DNA from: Bacteroidales bacterium
Lineage (GTDB): Bacteria > Bacteroidota > Bacteroidia > Bacteroidales > DTU049
Direction of reading: 5' to 3'
NCBI GenBank assembly: GCA_030017935.1
Contig: JASEGF010000104.1
Location: 1 to 7,311 of the forward strand
Length of the DNA stretch: 7,311 nucleotides
A program made the translations under genes and the position numbers. The stretch's first letter is position 1. Every line of letters starts with the position of its first letter. Shown here piece by piece: positions 1 through 6,684 of this stretch. Under the pieces are notes generated by a model. It was not told the origin of the DNA. It worked only from the letters and a program-made list of their open reading frames with translations, and searched no databases.

Positions 1-1
1 T

Positions 2-79
2 TCTACCCAACACGGCTTGCTTGTTTTATTACAAATCATTTCCCAATGCGGTATTGCTCGAGCTTACGAATTACTGTAA
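2..79 (+). CDS. Possible C-terminal fragment of an unidentified protein (cut by left edge)
   Basis: An open frame runs in from the left edge and ends at a TAA at 77-79, giving about 25 visible residues ending in ...GIARAYELL. The family is not recognised. Support is indirect: G+C is about 39% over bases 1-80 and drops to about 22% over 81-144, so a composition boundary falls almost exactly on this stop codon, as expected for a gene end followed by spacer. If real, the gene converges on the polyprenyl synthase gene with a 65-bp gap. The other two plus-strand frames are also open for about 30-35 codons, so the frame choice is uncertain and the stretch could be non-coding. The gap 80-144 holds only a weak imperfect hairpin (107-124, five paired bases) and no convincing terminator. 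Confidence 0.3.
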   Translation, partial: STQHGLLVLLQIISQCGIARAYELL

Positions 80-144
80 AGATATTCTTTTATAATACTA
101 AATGTTGATAAAAACTTTATTATCTAAACGACTAACTCCATCAA

Positions 145-1122
145 TCATTTACTTCTATTGGCTATTACATTTATTACATTTGTAAGTAATGATTTTTTTT
201 CATTATCTAAAGATAATAAATCTATATTATTTTGGGCTTTCATTATATGATAATTAATCTGTTCTTCCGTTTTTTTATCTATATTTAGTTTTTTATATAT
301 ATCGATAACTTTACTTATTTTGTCATCACTATTTATGTTTTTATCATTATATAAATTATAAAAATCTTGCTTGTCTTTTTCATTTTCTATGCTTTGATAT
401 GCTGTAATATACAAAAAAGTTTTTTTAGCATCCAGAATATCACCACCAATTTTTTTACCAAAAATACTTTCATCAGCAAAACAATCAAAATAATCATCTT
501 GCAATTGAAAAGCTAAGCCCAGATGAATACCTAAATCATATATTGTCAATTCATCTGCAGTAGGGCAATTGCCAAGCAGAGCACCTATTTTCATAGAGCT
601 AGCAATTAAAACAGCAGTTTTCAAGTAAATCATTTTTTCATAATCGCTAATAGAAACATCAATTTTATCCTCAAAATCCATATCTAATTGTTGTCCCTCA
701 CATACTTTAGTAGCTGTGTTAGTAAACTCATCTAGTATGCGAACTAAATATTTTTCTTTAGTTTTATTGACCATACTATAAGCTATAGCAAACAAAGTAT
801 CTCCAGCTAATAATGCTTTATTGAGTCCATATTTAGCTACTACTGTTTCTCTGCCACGTCTCATCAGTGCTTTGTCCATGATATCATCATGAAAAAGAGT
901 GAAGTTATGAAAAAGTTCTATGCCTAATGCTGGTGGCACTGCATCATCGATGTTACCACCGTACATATCACATAGAAACAAAATCAATGCTGGACGAAAT
1001 CTTTTACCACCACATTCTATACCATATCTAATAGGTTCATACAAGGTTTGTGGCTCTTTATTCAAATCTATCTCAGCTAAATTTTTTTTGATATAATCAA
1101 TATAATACTTAAGTATTTCCAT
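145..1122 (-). CDS. Short-chain trans-polyprenyl diphosphate synthase (FPP/GGPP-synthase type)
   Basis: This cytosolic enzyme of 325 residues, normal for the family, condenses isopentenyl diphosphate with allylic diphosphates to make precursors of lipid carriers, quinones or carotenoids. The trans-isoprenyl synthase signatures are complete. They are GGKRFRP (38-44), the first aspartate-rich motif DDIMD (79-83) followed by RRGRET (88-93), the GQQLDMDF segment (143-150), KT (168-169), the second aspartate-rich motif QDDYFD (208-213), and GKKIGGD with a following KKT (222-235). F74, five residues before the first motif, is bulky, and the DDxxD spacing lacks the two-residue insertion of bacterial type II FPP synthases. 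By family knowledge this suggests a short product, GGPP or FPP, rather than an octaprenyl chain; product length is inferred. The ATG at 1120-1122 gives a normal N-terminus; the leader is A/T-rich with no Shine-Dalgarno sequence. The gene is divergent from the metallohydrolase gene and stops with TGA. Confidence 0.95.
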   Translation of the reverse strand: MEILKYYIDYIKKNLAEIDLNKEPQTLYEPIRYGIECGGKRFRPALILFLCDMYGGNIDDAVPPALGIELFHNFTLFHDDIMDKALMRRGRETVVAKYGLNKALLAGDTLFAIAYSMVNKTKEKYLVRILDEFTNTATKVCEGQQLDMDFEDKIDVSISDYEKMIYLKTAVLIASSMKIGALLGNCPTADELTIYDLGIHLGLAFQLQDDYFDCFADESIFGKKIGGDILDAKKTFLYITAYQSIENEKDKQDFYNLYNDKNINSDDKISKVIDIYKKLNIDKKTEEQINYHIMKAQNNIDLLSLDNEKKSLLTNVINVIANRSK

Positions 1123-1140
1123 AAATAATTTTTAGCTTTA

Positions 1141-1148
1141 CAAAGATA
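1141..1148 (-). promoter_or_regulatory. Bacteroidota-type -7 promoter element (TATCTTTG)
   Basis: On the minus strand this reads TATCTTTG, an exact match to the TAnnTTTG -7 consensus recognised by the primary sigma factor of Bacteroidota. It lies 18 bases before the polyprenyl synthase ATG, so the predicted transcript would have a leader of only about 10-15 nt. No TTTG-like -33 element is present at the usual spacing; that element is often weak in this phylum. An eight-base match in AT-rich DNA can arise by chance, but its position is right. Confidence 0.5.
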
Positions 1149-1191
1149 TTAATAAAATCAAGAATAAATTTTAAATAGTGATAAATATTAA

Positions 1192-1219
1192 ATTTTTTTT
1201 ATAATTTTATAAAAAAAAT
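1192..1219. repeat. Perfect AT-only palindrome overlapping the metallohydrolase start codon
   Basis: The left arm (1192-1204) is the exact reverse complement of the right arm (1207-1219), 13 bp each, with a two-base spacer (TT). The right arm includes the A and T of the ATG at 1218-1220. The arms are an A followed by eight T and ATAA, and the complement. In RNA this could fold into about 12 A-U pairs with a four-base loop, covering the A-rich leader and start codon. As DNA it could be a protein-binding or easily melted site. Function is not shown by the sequence; if transcription starts inside the palindrome, the RNA hairpin would not form in full. Confidence 0.6.
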
Positions 1220-3521
1220 GAAAAAGTATATTGTTATTTTATGTCTAACATTTATATCAGCTTTTAGCTTTTCTCAAGAGCAAAATAACACACCTGGGTC
1301 AGATTTTTTTATTGATGTACCTACTAGAATAAACATTAGCAATAATACATCAATTCCTATAACTGTTTATGTTCATGAAAGTGAATGTACAAATTGTCAA
1401 AATTATCTGAATTATATAGACATAAGCATGAAATGTGCTAGTTCTCAACAGTTTGGCAATCCGATTACTTTTCATTCTTTGACATATAACCAATTTATCA
1501 ATCTATTTGATTCATATTCAGTGAATGATAACACTTGGAGCGAGCAATCTTTTATTGATTCTAAACCTTTAAATGTTGAAGACCATTCCATACTTTTCAC
1601 TGCTGACACTAATATGTGGATTCCACCTATTCCTGTTGTTCCTATTACTAATCATTATTTTTATTTTAATTTTAATATTCCTTATAATTATTGGAGCCAA
1701 TATTTATGTAATGATAGTGTGGTAGATCTTCATATATATGTGAGTTTAGATTATGATATAGATGCAGAGTTTTGGTTTAGGGTTTTTGTTTATAAAGATG
1801 ATTTTCCACAAATTACTAATTGGTATCGTGGCGACACTCATTTTCATTCATATTTTACACAAAATATAGCAGAAAATGGCTTTCCTCTAAAATCTTCAAA
1901 AGCTTTTGCCAAAACTATTGGACTTGATTGGATAACAATCACTGACCATAGTTGTGATTACGATAATTATGGGATAAGTATGACAGATAATTGGGCAAAA
2001 CAAGCCAATGAAATCTCTAATTTGAATTCTGAAGATAATACTTTCATATTTATTCGTGCAATTGAGGCTTCTATAAATAATAGTCAAAATAAAATTGTAC
2101 ATAGTTTAGTATATCCAAACCCAGAAGAGCCTTTTTCTATGCCATATTTCTTTGATGGAGGAGGCGATGCATCATCTACAAATATAACTATTGATAATAT
2201 GTTAGATTCACTAAACAAATATAATGGTTTTGCTTATGCGGCCCACCCTTTTTCAGAAGGAGATAAATTATCTTCACTTGTTAATGGTGATGTATGGAAT
2301 ATCGCAGATAACCTTTCACCTCAAAATGGTAGTGCAGCATTATCCGTAGGAAATGTAATTTGGAATAATCTGTCTGCGCCTTCTGATATATATTCTACAA
2401 ATCCAAATTATGTTTTTAAAAACAATCTAATCGGTTTACAAAATTGGAATCTATGGTATACTCTCTCCTCAAATACTGACACTGACCCTTGGAATACACA
2501 GTATAATGCTGAACCATATGGTTTTAGTGAAGTCCCCACAAACGACTATCTTCATACAATGTACAGGTTCACACAAAATATGGAGGCATATAGCTTTTTA
2601 TTACGTAGAGGATTAAAAATGAAAAACCAAAATCACAATATAAACAATTGGAAATTATTCCTTTCTGCTGGTAGTGATGCTCATGGCTCTTTTAATTACT
2701 CAAACACTGATTATGTTTATGGTGGAGTAAGTGGCTATGTAGAAAACAATTATCCTGGTGCACTAAACACACTTGTTTATTGTCCAAATGGAATGGGAAC
2801 AAATGGCAAAAACATTTTAAAAGCGTTAAAATCTGGCCATTCAATTTTGTCATCAGGTCCTATTATAGTAATGACTATCACTAGTCCATTAGGATTTACT
2901 CTCCCTGGAGACGACATTGATATTAGTACCATTGATGCAAATAACGTAATTATTAATCTAAAAGCAATTTCTAATAAAATATTCGGAACTATTAATAATG
3001 CTTATATTATTCTAGAAACTCAAGATAATTCATACTCGTATACAATAAATATCTCAAATGGAAACTTCTCCATATCTCTAGCAGACCTATTAAATAATAT
3101 GTTTTCAATGAATAATATGCCAATAAATCAATATTTCGCTATAAGAGCTTATATAAAAACAAATAAAATTTATACTGGCAATCAATCTACATTGCACAAA
3201 AAACAATCAGAAACATTCTATTCATTCACTAATCCAATATGGATAAAATCTGGCAACTGGGATCTAGTGAATAATTATAACGCCTCAAATATAAAATTAT
3301 ACCCTAATCCTACTTCAAACATTTTATATGTAAATGGCATAGATGATAAACCCATTAGAAATATATATTTGATTTCACCTAATGGAGCAACTACTAATAT
3401 GAATTTTTTCAAAAAATTTAATACAATCGAAATAAATCTAAATGAACTACCAACAGGTGTTTATATTCTTAAAATTATTTTTGATGATGGAATATATGTA
3501 GACAAAATCATAAAACTTTAA
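1218..3521 (+). CDS. Secreted CehA/McbA-like PHP-fold metallohydrolase with type A T9SS sorting domain
   Basis: This 767-residue protein is a predicted extracellular or surface-attached metal-dependent hydrolase. Residues 1-19 are a Sec signal peptide (MKK, hydrophobic core, SFS then Q20). Residues 21-200 form an unrecognised, apparently beta-rich region with a CTNC pair (C57, C60). Residues 201-550 match the PHP superfamily: GDTHFHS (H208, H210), TDHS (D243, H244), E283 with H295, AHPF (H343) and SAGSDAHG (D487, H489), so every expected metal ligand is present. The SGHSILSSGP segment (539-548) and the TNPIWI segment (671-676) after a beta domain are typical of the CehA/McbA branch, named for carbaryl (carbamate) hydrolases. 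The substrate here is unknown and need not be a carbamate. The tail (about 690-767; LYPNPTSN, LPTGVYILK) is a type A T9SS sorting domain, implying export across the outer membrane and removal of the tail. The ATG follows an A-run, with no Shine-Dalgarno. The gene stands alone, convergent with the next. Confidence 0.9.
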   Translation: MKKYIVILCLTFISAFSFSQEQNNTPGSDFFIDVPTRINISNNTSIPITVYVHESECTNCQNYLNYIDISMKCASSQQFGNPITFHSLTYNQFINLFDSYSVNDNTWSEQSFIDSKPLNVEDHSILFTADTNMWIPPIPVVPITNHYFYFNFNIPYNYWSQYLCNDSVVDLHIYVSLDYDIDAEFWFRVFVYKDDFPQITNWYRGDTHFHSYFTQNIAENGFPLKSSKAFAKTIGLDWITITDHSCDYDNYGISMTDNWAKQANEISNLNSEDNTFIFIRAIEASINNSQNKIVHSLVYPNPEEPFSMPYFFDGGGDASSTNITIDNMLDSLNKYNGFAYAAHPFSEGDKLSSLVNGDVWNIADNLSPQNGSAALSVGNVIWNNLSAPSDIYSTNPNYVFKNNLIGLQNWNLWYTLSSNTDTDPWNTQYNAEPYGFSEVPTNDYLHTMYRFTQNMEAYSFLLRRGLKMKNQNHNINNWKLFLSAGSDAHGSFNYSNTDYVYGGVSGYVENNYPGALNTLVYCPNGMGTNGKNILKALKSGHSILSSGPIIVMTITSPLGFTLPGDDIDISTIDANNVIINLKAISNKIFGTINNAYIILETQDNSYSYTINISNGNFSISLADLLNNMFSMNNMPINQYFAIRAYIKTNKIYTGNQSTLHKKQSETFYSFTNPIWIKSGNWDLVNNYNASNIKLYPNPTSNILYVNGIDDKPIRNIYLISPNGATTNMNFFKKFNTIEINLNELPTGVYILKIIFDDGIYVDKIIKL

Positions 3522-3540
3522 AAAAGAAATATTTTTTTAA
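3518..3540. terminator. Possible bidirectional terminator between the convergent genes
   Basis: TTAAAAAA (3518-3525) and TTTTTTAA (3533-3540) form perfect 8-bp arms around a 7-base loop. The structure reads the same way from either strand and ends in T-runs in each direction, so it could terminate both convergent transcripts. Both stop codons lie inside its arms: TAA at 3519-3521 for the plus gene, and the complement of TAA at 3537-3539 for the minus gene. The stem has no G-C pair, so it is a weak intrinsic terminator by enterobacterial standards. Confidence 0.4.
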
Positions 3541-6500
3541 TGCCTAATAATAGTTATAGATCCATTTAATAGACGAGAAGTGAGGCCTTCTAATCGCCAT
3601 TCGTAAACTTCACAAAGGTAATAGTAAACTCCATCAGGCACTGGACGTCCTGAATTCATATTTGTTCCATCCCAGTTAATATCTGGATCTTGCGTTTCGA
3701 AAACTAAATTTCCCCATCTATTATAAACTAACAAATGTATTTTTTCGACAAAATCATAAGGAAAAGGTTGAAATAAATCATTATAACCATCGCCATCAGG
3801 AGTAAATACATTAGGTAATGAATATAAATCGCAACTATTGATATCTGAACAAACTTTCATTGATGGCAACGAAGCATTGTTATTAGTATCTACAGCTACT
3901 ACATAATAGCAGCCAGCTACAGTGCTAGCTAAAGTATGGACATATGATGTATCAATAGTATTTACTAATAGAGTAAAATCATCATATATTGTAGGAGAAT
4001 AAAAGACCTGATAATGACTCAAATCATTAACATCACAATAAGTGATTACATTTTGCCAATTTAAAATATTAGAAAGAGAATTACAATCAGCATTTACATG
4101 CAAATTAGGGGAGCATGGTGGCTCTATATCTATCGGTATAGCACATATCTCCTGCGACCAATTCTCTAATGGAGTTACAAAACCAGGGGCAGAATAATGT
4201 CCATAAGCTAGAACTTTATAGCAATAATTATTACCATTTATTAAACCAGTGTCTATGAATTCTGTATTTATTGTTTTGGCTAATAATTCATAAGAAAGTG
4301 AAACGTCATTAAATCTATAAACATAGAAACTATCATTAGCCCATGGTACTTGATAATTAAATTTTAAATGTATTTTTTTATCACCTGGAGTAGCAACTAA
4401 AAAAACTGAAGAAGCTGCTGACGAACTATTAATTGGCTGCCATGTGCCATTAATTTGATTTAACAAATGTATCTGATAATGATAACTTTTGTTTTTTGTA
4501 TCAATATTTTGATGCAGTACAACAGTATCGTCTAAGCTAAATGTACTTGATAAAAAACTATAATTATTGCCAGAAAGATTTTCGCCGAAATAAACATCAT
4601 ATTTATATGGTCCTGGATGAGCTATGGTATCTAAATCATTAGGCTTAGACCATTTTAGTAGCAGTTCACCATTTACCTCATCGGTAGTATTTACACTCAC
4701 ATGAGTTATAACAGGAGCTACATCACTGAGAATAGCACATGCTTCATTAGATACTTTGCTCACTGCTCCATCTGAGAAATAAGCATATACTCGATAGCAA
4801 TATTCATTTCCTATAGCCAAATTTCCTTCATTGATATAATCTGTATAGGTAGTATCATAAATTGTTAGAGTAGAATCTATTAATACAAATCCAAGAGAAT
4901 CTGGTAGCCCAGTTTCGCAAACTCCCTGAACGTAAGAAGTATGCATATTTTTTCTAAAAATTTTGTAACCAATAGCATTATCACAAAATTCTCTATGCCA
5001 TTCAAGTTCTATACCATAGGGAGTAGCTGTAGCCTGCAAGTTTTCTGGGGCAGGTGCGATAACGGAAACATTTATTTTTTTATACACTTCAGGGATATCT
5101 GCTACTCTTGTAAAGCCGATATTATCCAAGCCCCAATGATCATAATCATAATTTGTTGTTTGATCTTGATACCATCTAATACGTGTATTTGGAGTCAGTG
5201 CAGCCGCAGGTAATAATATTGTGTAATTATTCCAATGCGTTAAGTTAGGTTCATGACCGCCTTCTTCTTCATATTTGGGATTAGGATTGAAATATACTAT
5301 ATTTATCCAATTGCTTTCTGAGTCAGTAGTATTATATTGCACATAAACTCCCTCATCTGGTTCATCAGGACCTTCGCAACTACTACCACCATAACCAGTA
5401 TGTTCCTCATAACGCATATCAAATTCTAATATATAATCACCATCAGAAAGGTCTAAAACAGGACTTGTTAAATATCGAGGCGCAGTTTCATCTTTGCCAT
5501 ACCATATATATTTAGAATTATCCCAGCCATTGCCACAAGGGCTATTAAACATTATAGGTACATTAGAAGTAAATGGGGATAAAAGTCCATTATTAAAATT
5601 ATATACACTAGATGAGGAACTATCTTGATTTAAAACATCGACACGAAAATTTAAACTATAAGAATTTATAGAAACATTATCACAACTAGCATCCCAACTA
5701 AAATTTGAAGATATATTATTAACACCTTTTATTGGTTGAGGAAAAGAAGCTCCCATATCTATTAGCTGTCCCGTTGCTGTTAATAGCATAGTATCATTAT
5801 AAACAAACGAAGCACTCACTGGGAATGACAAATTATTACCGGCGATTATGCAAGTATCTGCTGGGCTATTAAGAACAGGACTAATACTTTGACAATTATT
5901 TACTATGATAGTAACATCTCTATCTACATATCCTACCATTACTCCAGAAATTAATTTTTTAGCACGAACTACAAAGCTATATTCTCCTCTAATAGGAGTA
6001 TCCCAAGTAATAATTCCAGTATTTTGATCTAGTGAAAAACTATTAGTAGCAGATGGCATGGTATAATTTGTAATATTTACTCCACCAGAATCTCTGCAAG
6101 AAATAAGCTGGTATGTATATGTAGCATTAGGATGAGGCTCTGGATCATACACACTCATGTCTAGCTCCTGCAATGTACCACTACATATTCTAAATGGCGT
6201 TGGAGATTGAAAACGTAAAGAATAACTACTGCTTACATAAGGATTAATGACAAGTAAAGCTTCTGTGTATATTGATTTCTGTACTGACAAAGGGATATTT
6301 GCTATATATGGCCCTCGGCACTTATATGAAACACTAAGTAGAAATGTAGAAGGACCAGAATAAGTATGCTGACCATAATAAATAACTTTTTTGAGATATG
6401 GAAACCCCGCAGATGATACGCTCAATAAATTCAAATTGCTATTAGTACCGTCACCCCAGTTTAATGATAAATTTTGATCAATAGGACCATGCTCATATAC

Positions 6501-6632
6501 ATAACATATCACATTCACTTGATACGTCAAATTACTAATAGGTTCATATTGAATCTCTATGGACCTAATATTCATAGCATTAACTACAAAACTAGTTAAA
6601 ATAAAAATTATAAATATTAGTAATTTTTTCAT
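3537..6632 (-). CDS. Large modular surface protein with reelin-like and FN3 domains and type B (gliding-motility-associated) T9SS tail
   Basis: The protein has 1031 residues and no visible catalytic domain, so an adhesin or structural surface role is likely (inferred). Residues 1-19 are a signal peptide ending VNA. Residues 22-115 are PKD-like (WGDG at 59-62, HTYSG at 89-93). About 140-245 resemble a putative Ig-like module (LDQNTGIITW...GEYSF). Residues 345-510 resemble a reelin-repeat jelly roll: RYLTSPVLDL, a Cys/acidic loop (C419-G428), VQYN, then RIRWYQD and HWGLDNIGF. Residues 522-935 hold four FN3-like modules, starting near 522, 637, 747 and 837; three carry a matched Cys pair (612/632, 804/830, 908/928). 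The tail 938-1031 begins LPNVFTPDGDGYNDLF and has the YNRWGNLVF and PDGVYYY segments, diagnostic of the type B T9SS/gliding-motility C-terminal family; such cargo is typically anchored or released without being required for gliding. The ATG at 6632 is followed directly by a good signal peptide. It lies 52 bp downstream of mltG on the same strand, so co-transcription is possible. Confidence 0.9.
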   Translation of the reverse strand: MKKLLIFIIFILTSFVVNAMNIRSIEIQYEPISNLTYQVNVICYVYEHGPIDQNLSLNWGDGTNSNLNLLSVSSAGFPYLKKVIYYGQHTYSGPSTFLLSVSYKCRGPYIANIPLSVQKSIYTEALLVINPYVSSSYSLRFQSPTPFRICSGTLQELDMSVYDPEPHPNATYTYQLISCRDSGGVNITNYTMPSATNSFSLDQNTGIITWDTPIRGEYSFVVRAKKLISGVMVGYVDRDVTIIVNNCQSISPVLNSPADTCIIAGNNLSFPVSASFVYNDTMLLTATGQLIDMGASFPQPIKGVNNISSNFSWDASCDNVSINSYSLNFRVDVLNQDSSSSSVYNFNNGLLSPFTSNVPIMFNSPCGNGWDNSKYIWYGKDETAPRYLTSPVLDLSDGDYILEFDMRYEEHTGYGGSSCEGPDEPDEGVYVQYNTTDSESNWINIVYFNPNPKYEEEGGHEPNLTHWNNYTILLPAAALTPNTRIRWYQDQTTNYDYDHWGLDNIGFTRVADIPEVYKKINVSVIAPAPENLQATATPYGIELEWHREFCDNAIGYKIFRKNMHTSYVQGVCETGLPDSLGFVLIDSTLTIYDTTYTDYINEGNLAIGNEYCYRVYAYFSDGAVSKVSNEACAILSDVAPVITHVSVNTTDEVNGELLLKWSKPNDLDTIAHPGPYKYDVYFGENLSGNNYSFLSSTFSLDDTVVLHQNIDTKNKSYHYQIHLLNQINGTWQPINSSSAASSVFLVATPGDKKIHLKFNYQVPWANDSFYVYRFNDVSLSYELLAKTINTEFIDTGLINGNNYCYKVLAYGHYSAPGFVTPLENWSQEICAIPIDIEPPCSPNLHVNADCNSLSNILNWQNVITYCDVNDLSHYQVFYSPTIYDDFTLLVNTIDTSYVHTLASTVAGCYYVVAVDTNNNASLPSMKVCSDINSCDLYSLPNVFTPDGDGYNDLFQPFPYDFVEKIHLLVYNRWGNLVFETQDPDINWDGTNMNSGRPVPDGVYYYLCEVYEWRLEGLTSRLLNGSITIIRH

Positions 6633-6659
6633 AAAAGAAAAAAATATCCTGATTGTAAA

Positions 6660-6680
6660 ATTAATAAATTTTTTATTAAT
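6660..6680 (-). terminator. AT-only hairpin just after the mltG stop codon (possible weak terminator)
   Basis: ATTAATAAA (6660-6668) and TTTATTAAT (6672-6680) are perfect 9-bp arms around a three-base loop. On the minus strand the hairpin begins four bases after the mltG TGA and is followed by a short T-run, the layout of an intrinsic terminator. The stem has no G-C pairs, so termination would be weak and some read-through into the large surface-protein gene is plausible. It may instead be an mRNA 3'-end or processing structure. Confidence 0.3.
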
Positions 6681-6684
6681 GAAA

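Noticed and set aside
1..60. Short minus-strand frame starting at an ATG near base 39 and running off the left edge
   Set aside because: Only 13 codons are visible, no family is recognisable, and it conflicts with the plus-strand reading that fits the composition boundary better.
107..124. Imperfect hairpin GATAA...TTATC downstream of the polyprenyl synthase gene
   Set aside because: Only five continuous A-T-rich pairs with an internal mismatch and no good T-run; too weak to call a terminator.
1189..1209. TAAATTTT and TAATTTTA as -7 boxes for the metallohydrolase gene
   Set aside because: Both miss the final G of TAnnTTTG, lie within homopolymeric A/T runs, and have no -33 partner; chance matches are expected in this composition.
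1896..2102. Minus-strand ORF of 68 codons inside the metallohydrolase gene
   Set aside because: It is antisense to the PHP core, where the plus frame has clear conserved motifs. Its translation shows no recognisable domain and it has no plausible leader.
4941..5213. Plus-strand ORF of 90 codons inside the large surface-protein gene
   Set aside because: It is antisense to the reelin-like/FN3 region, whose minus frame is well supported. The Ile/Cys-rich translation looks like a by-product of AT-rich codons.
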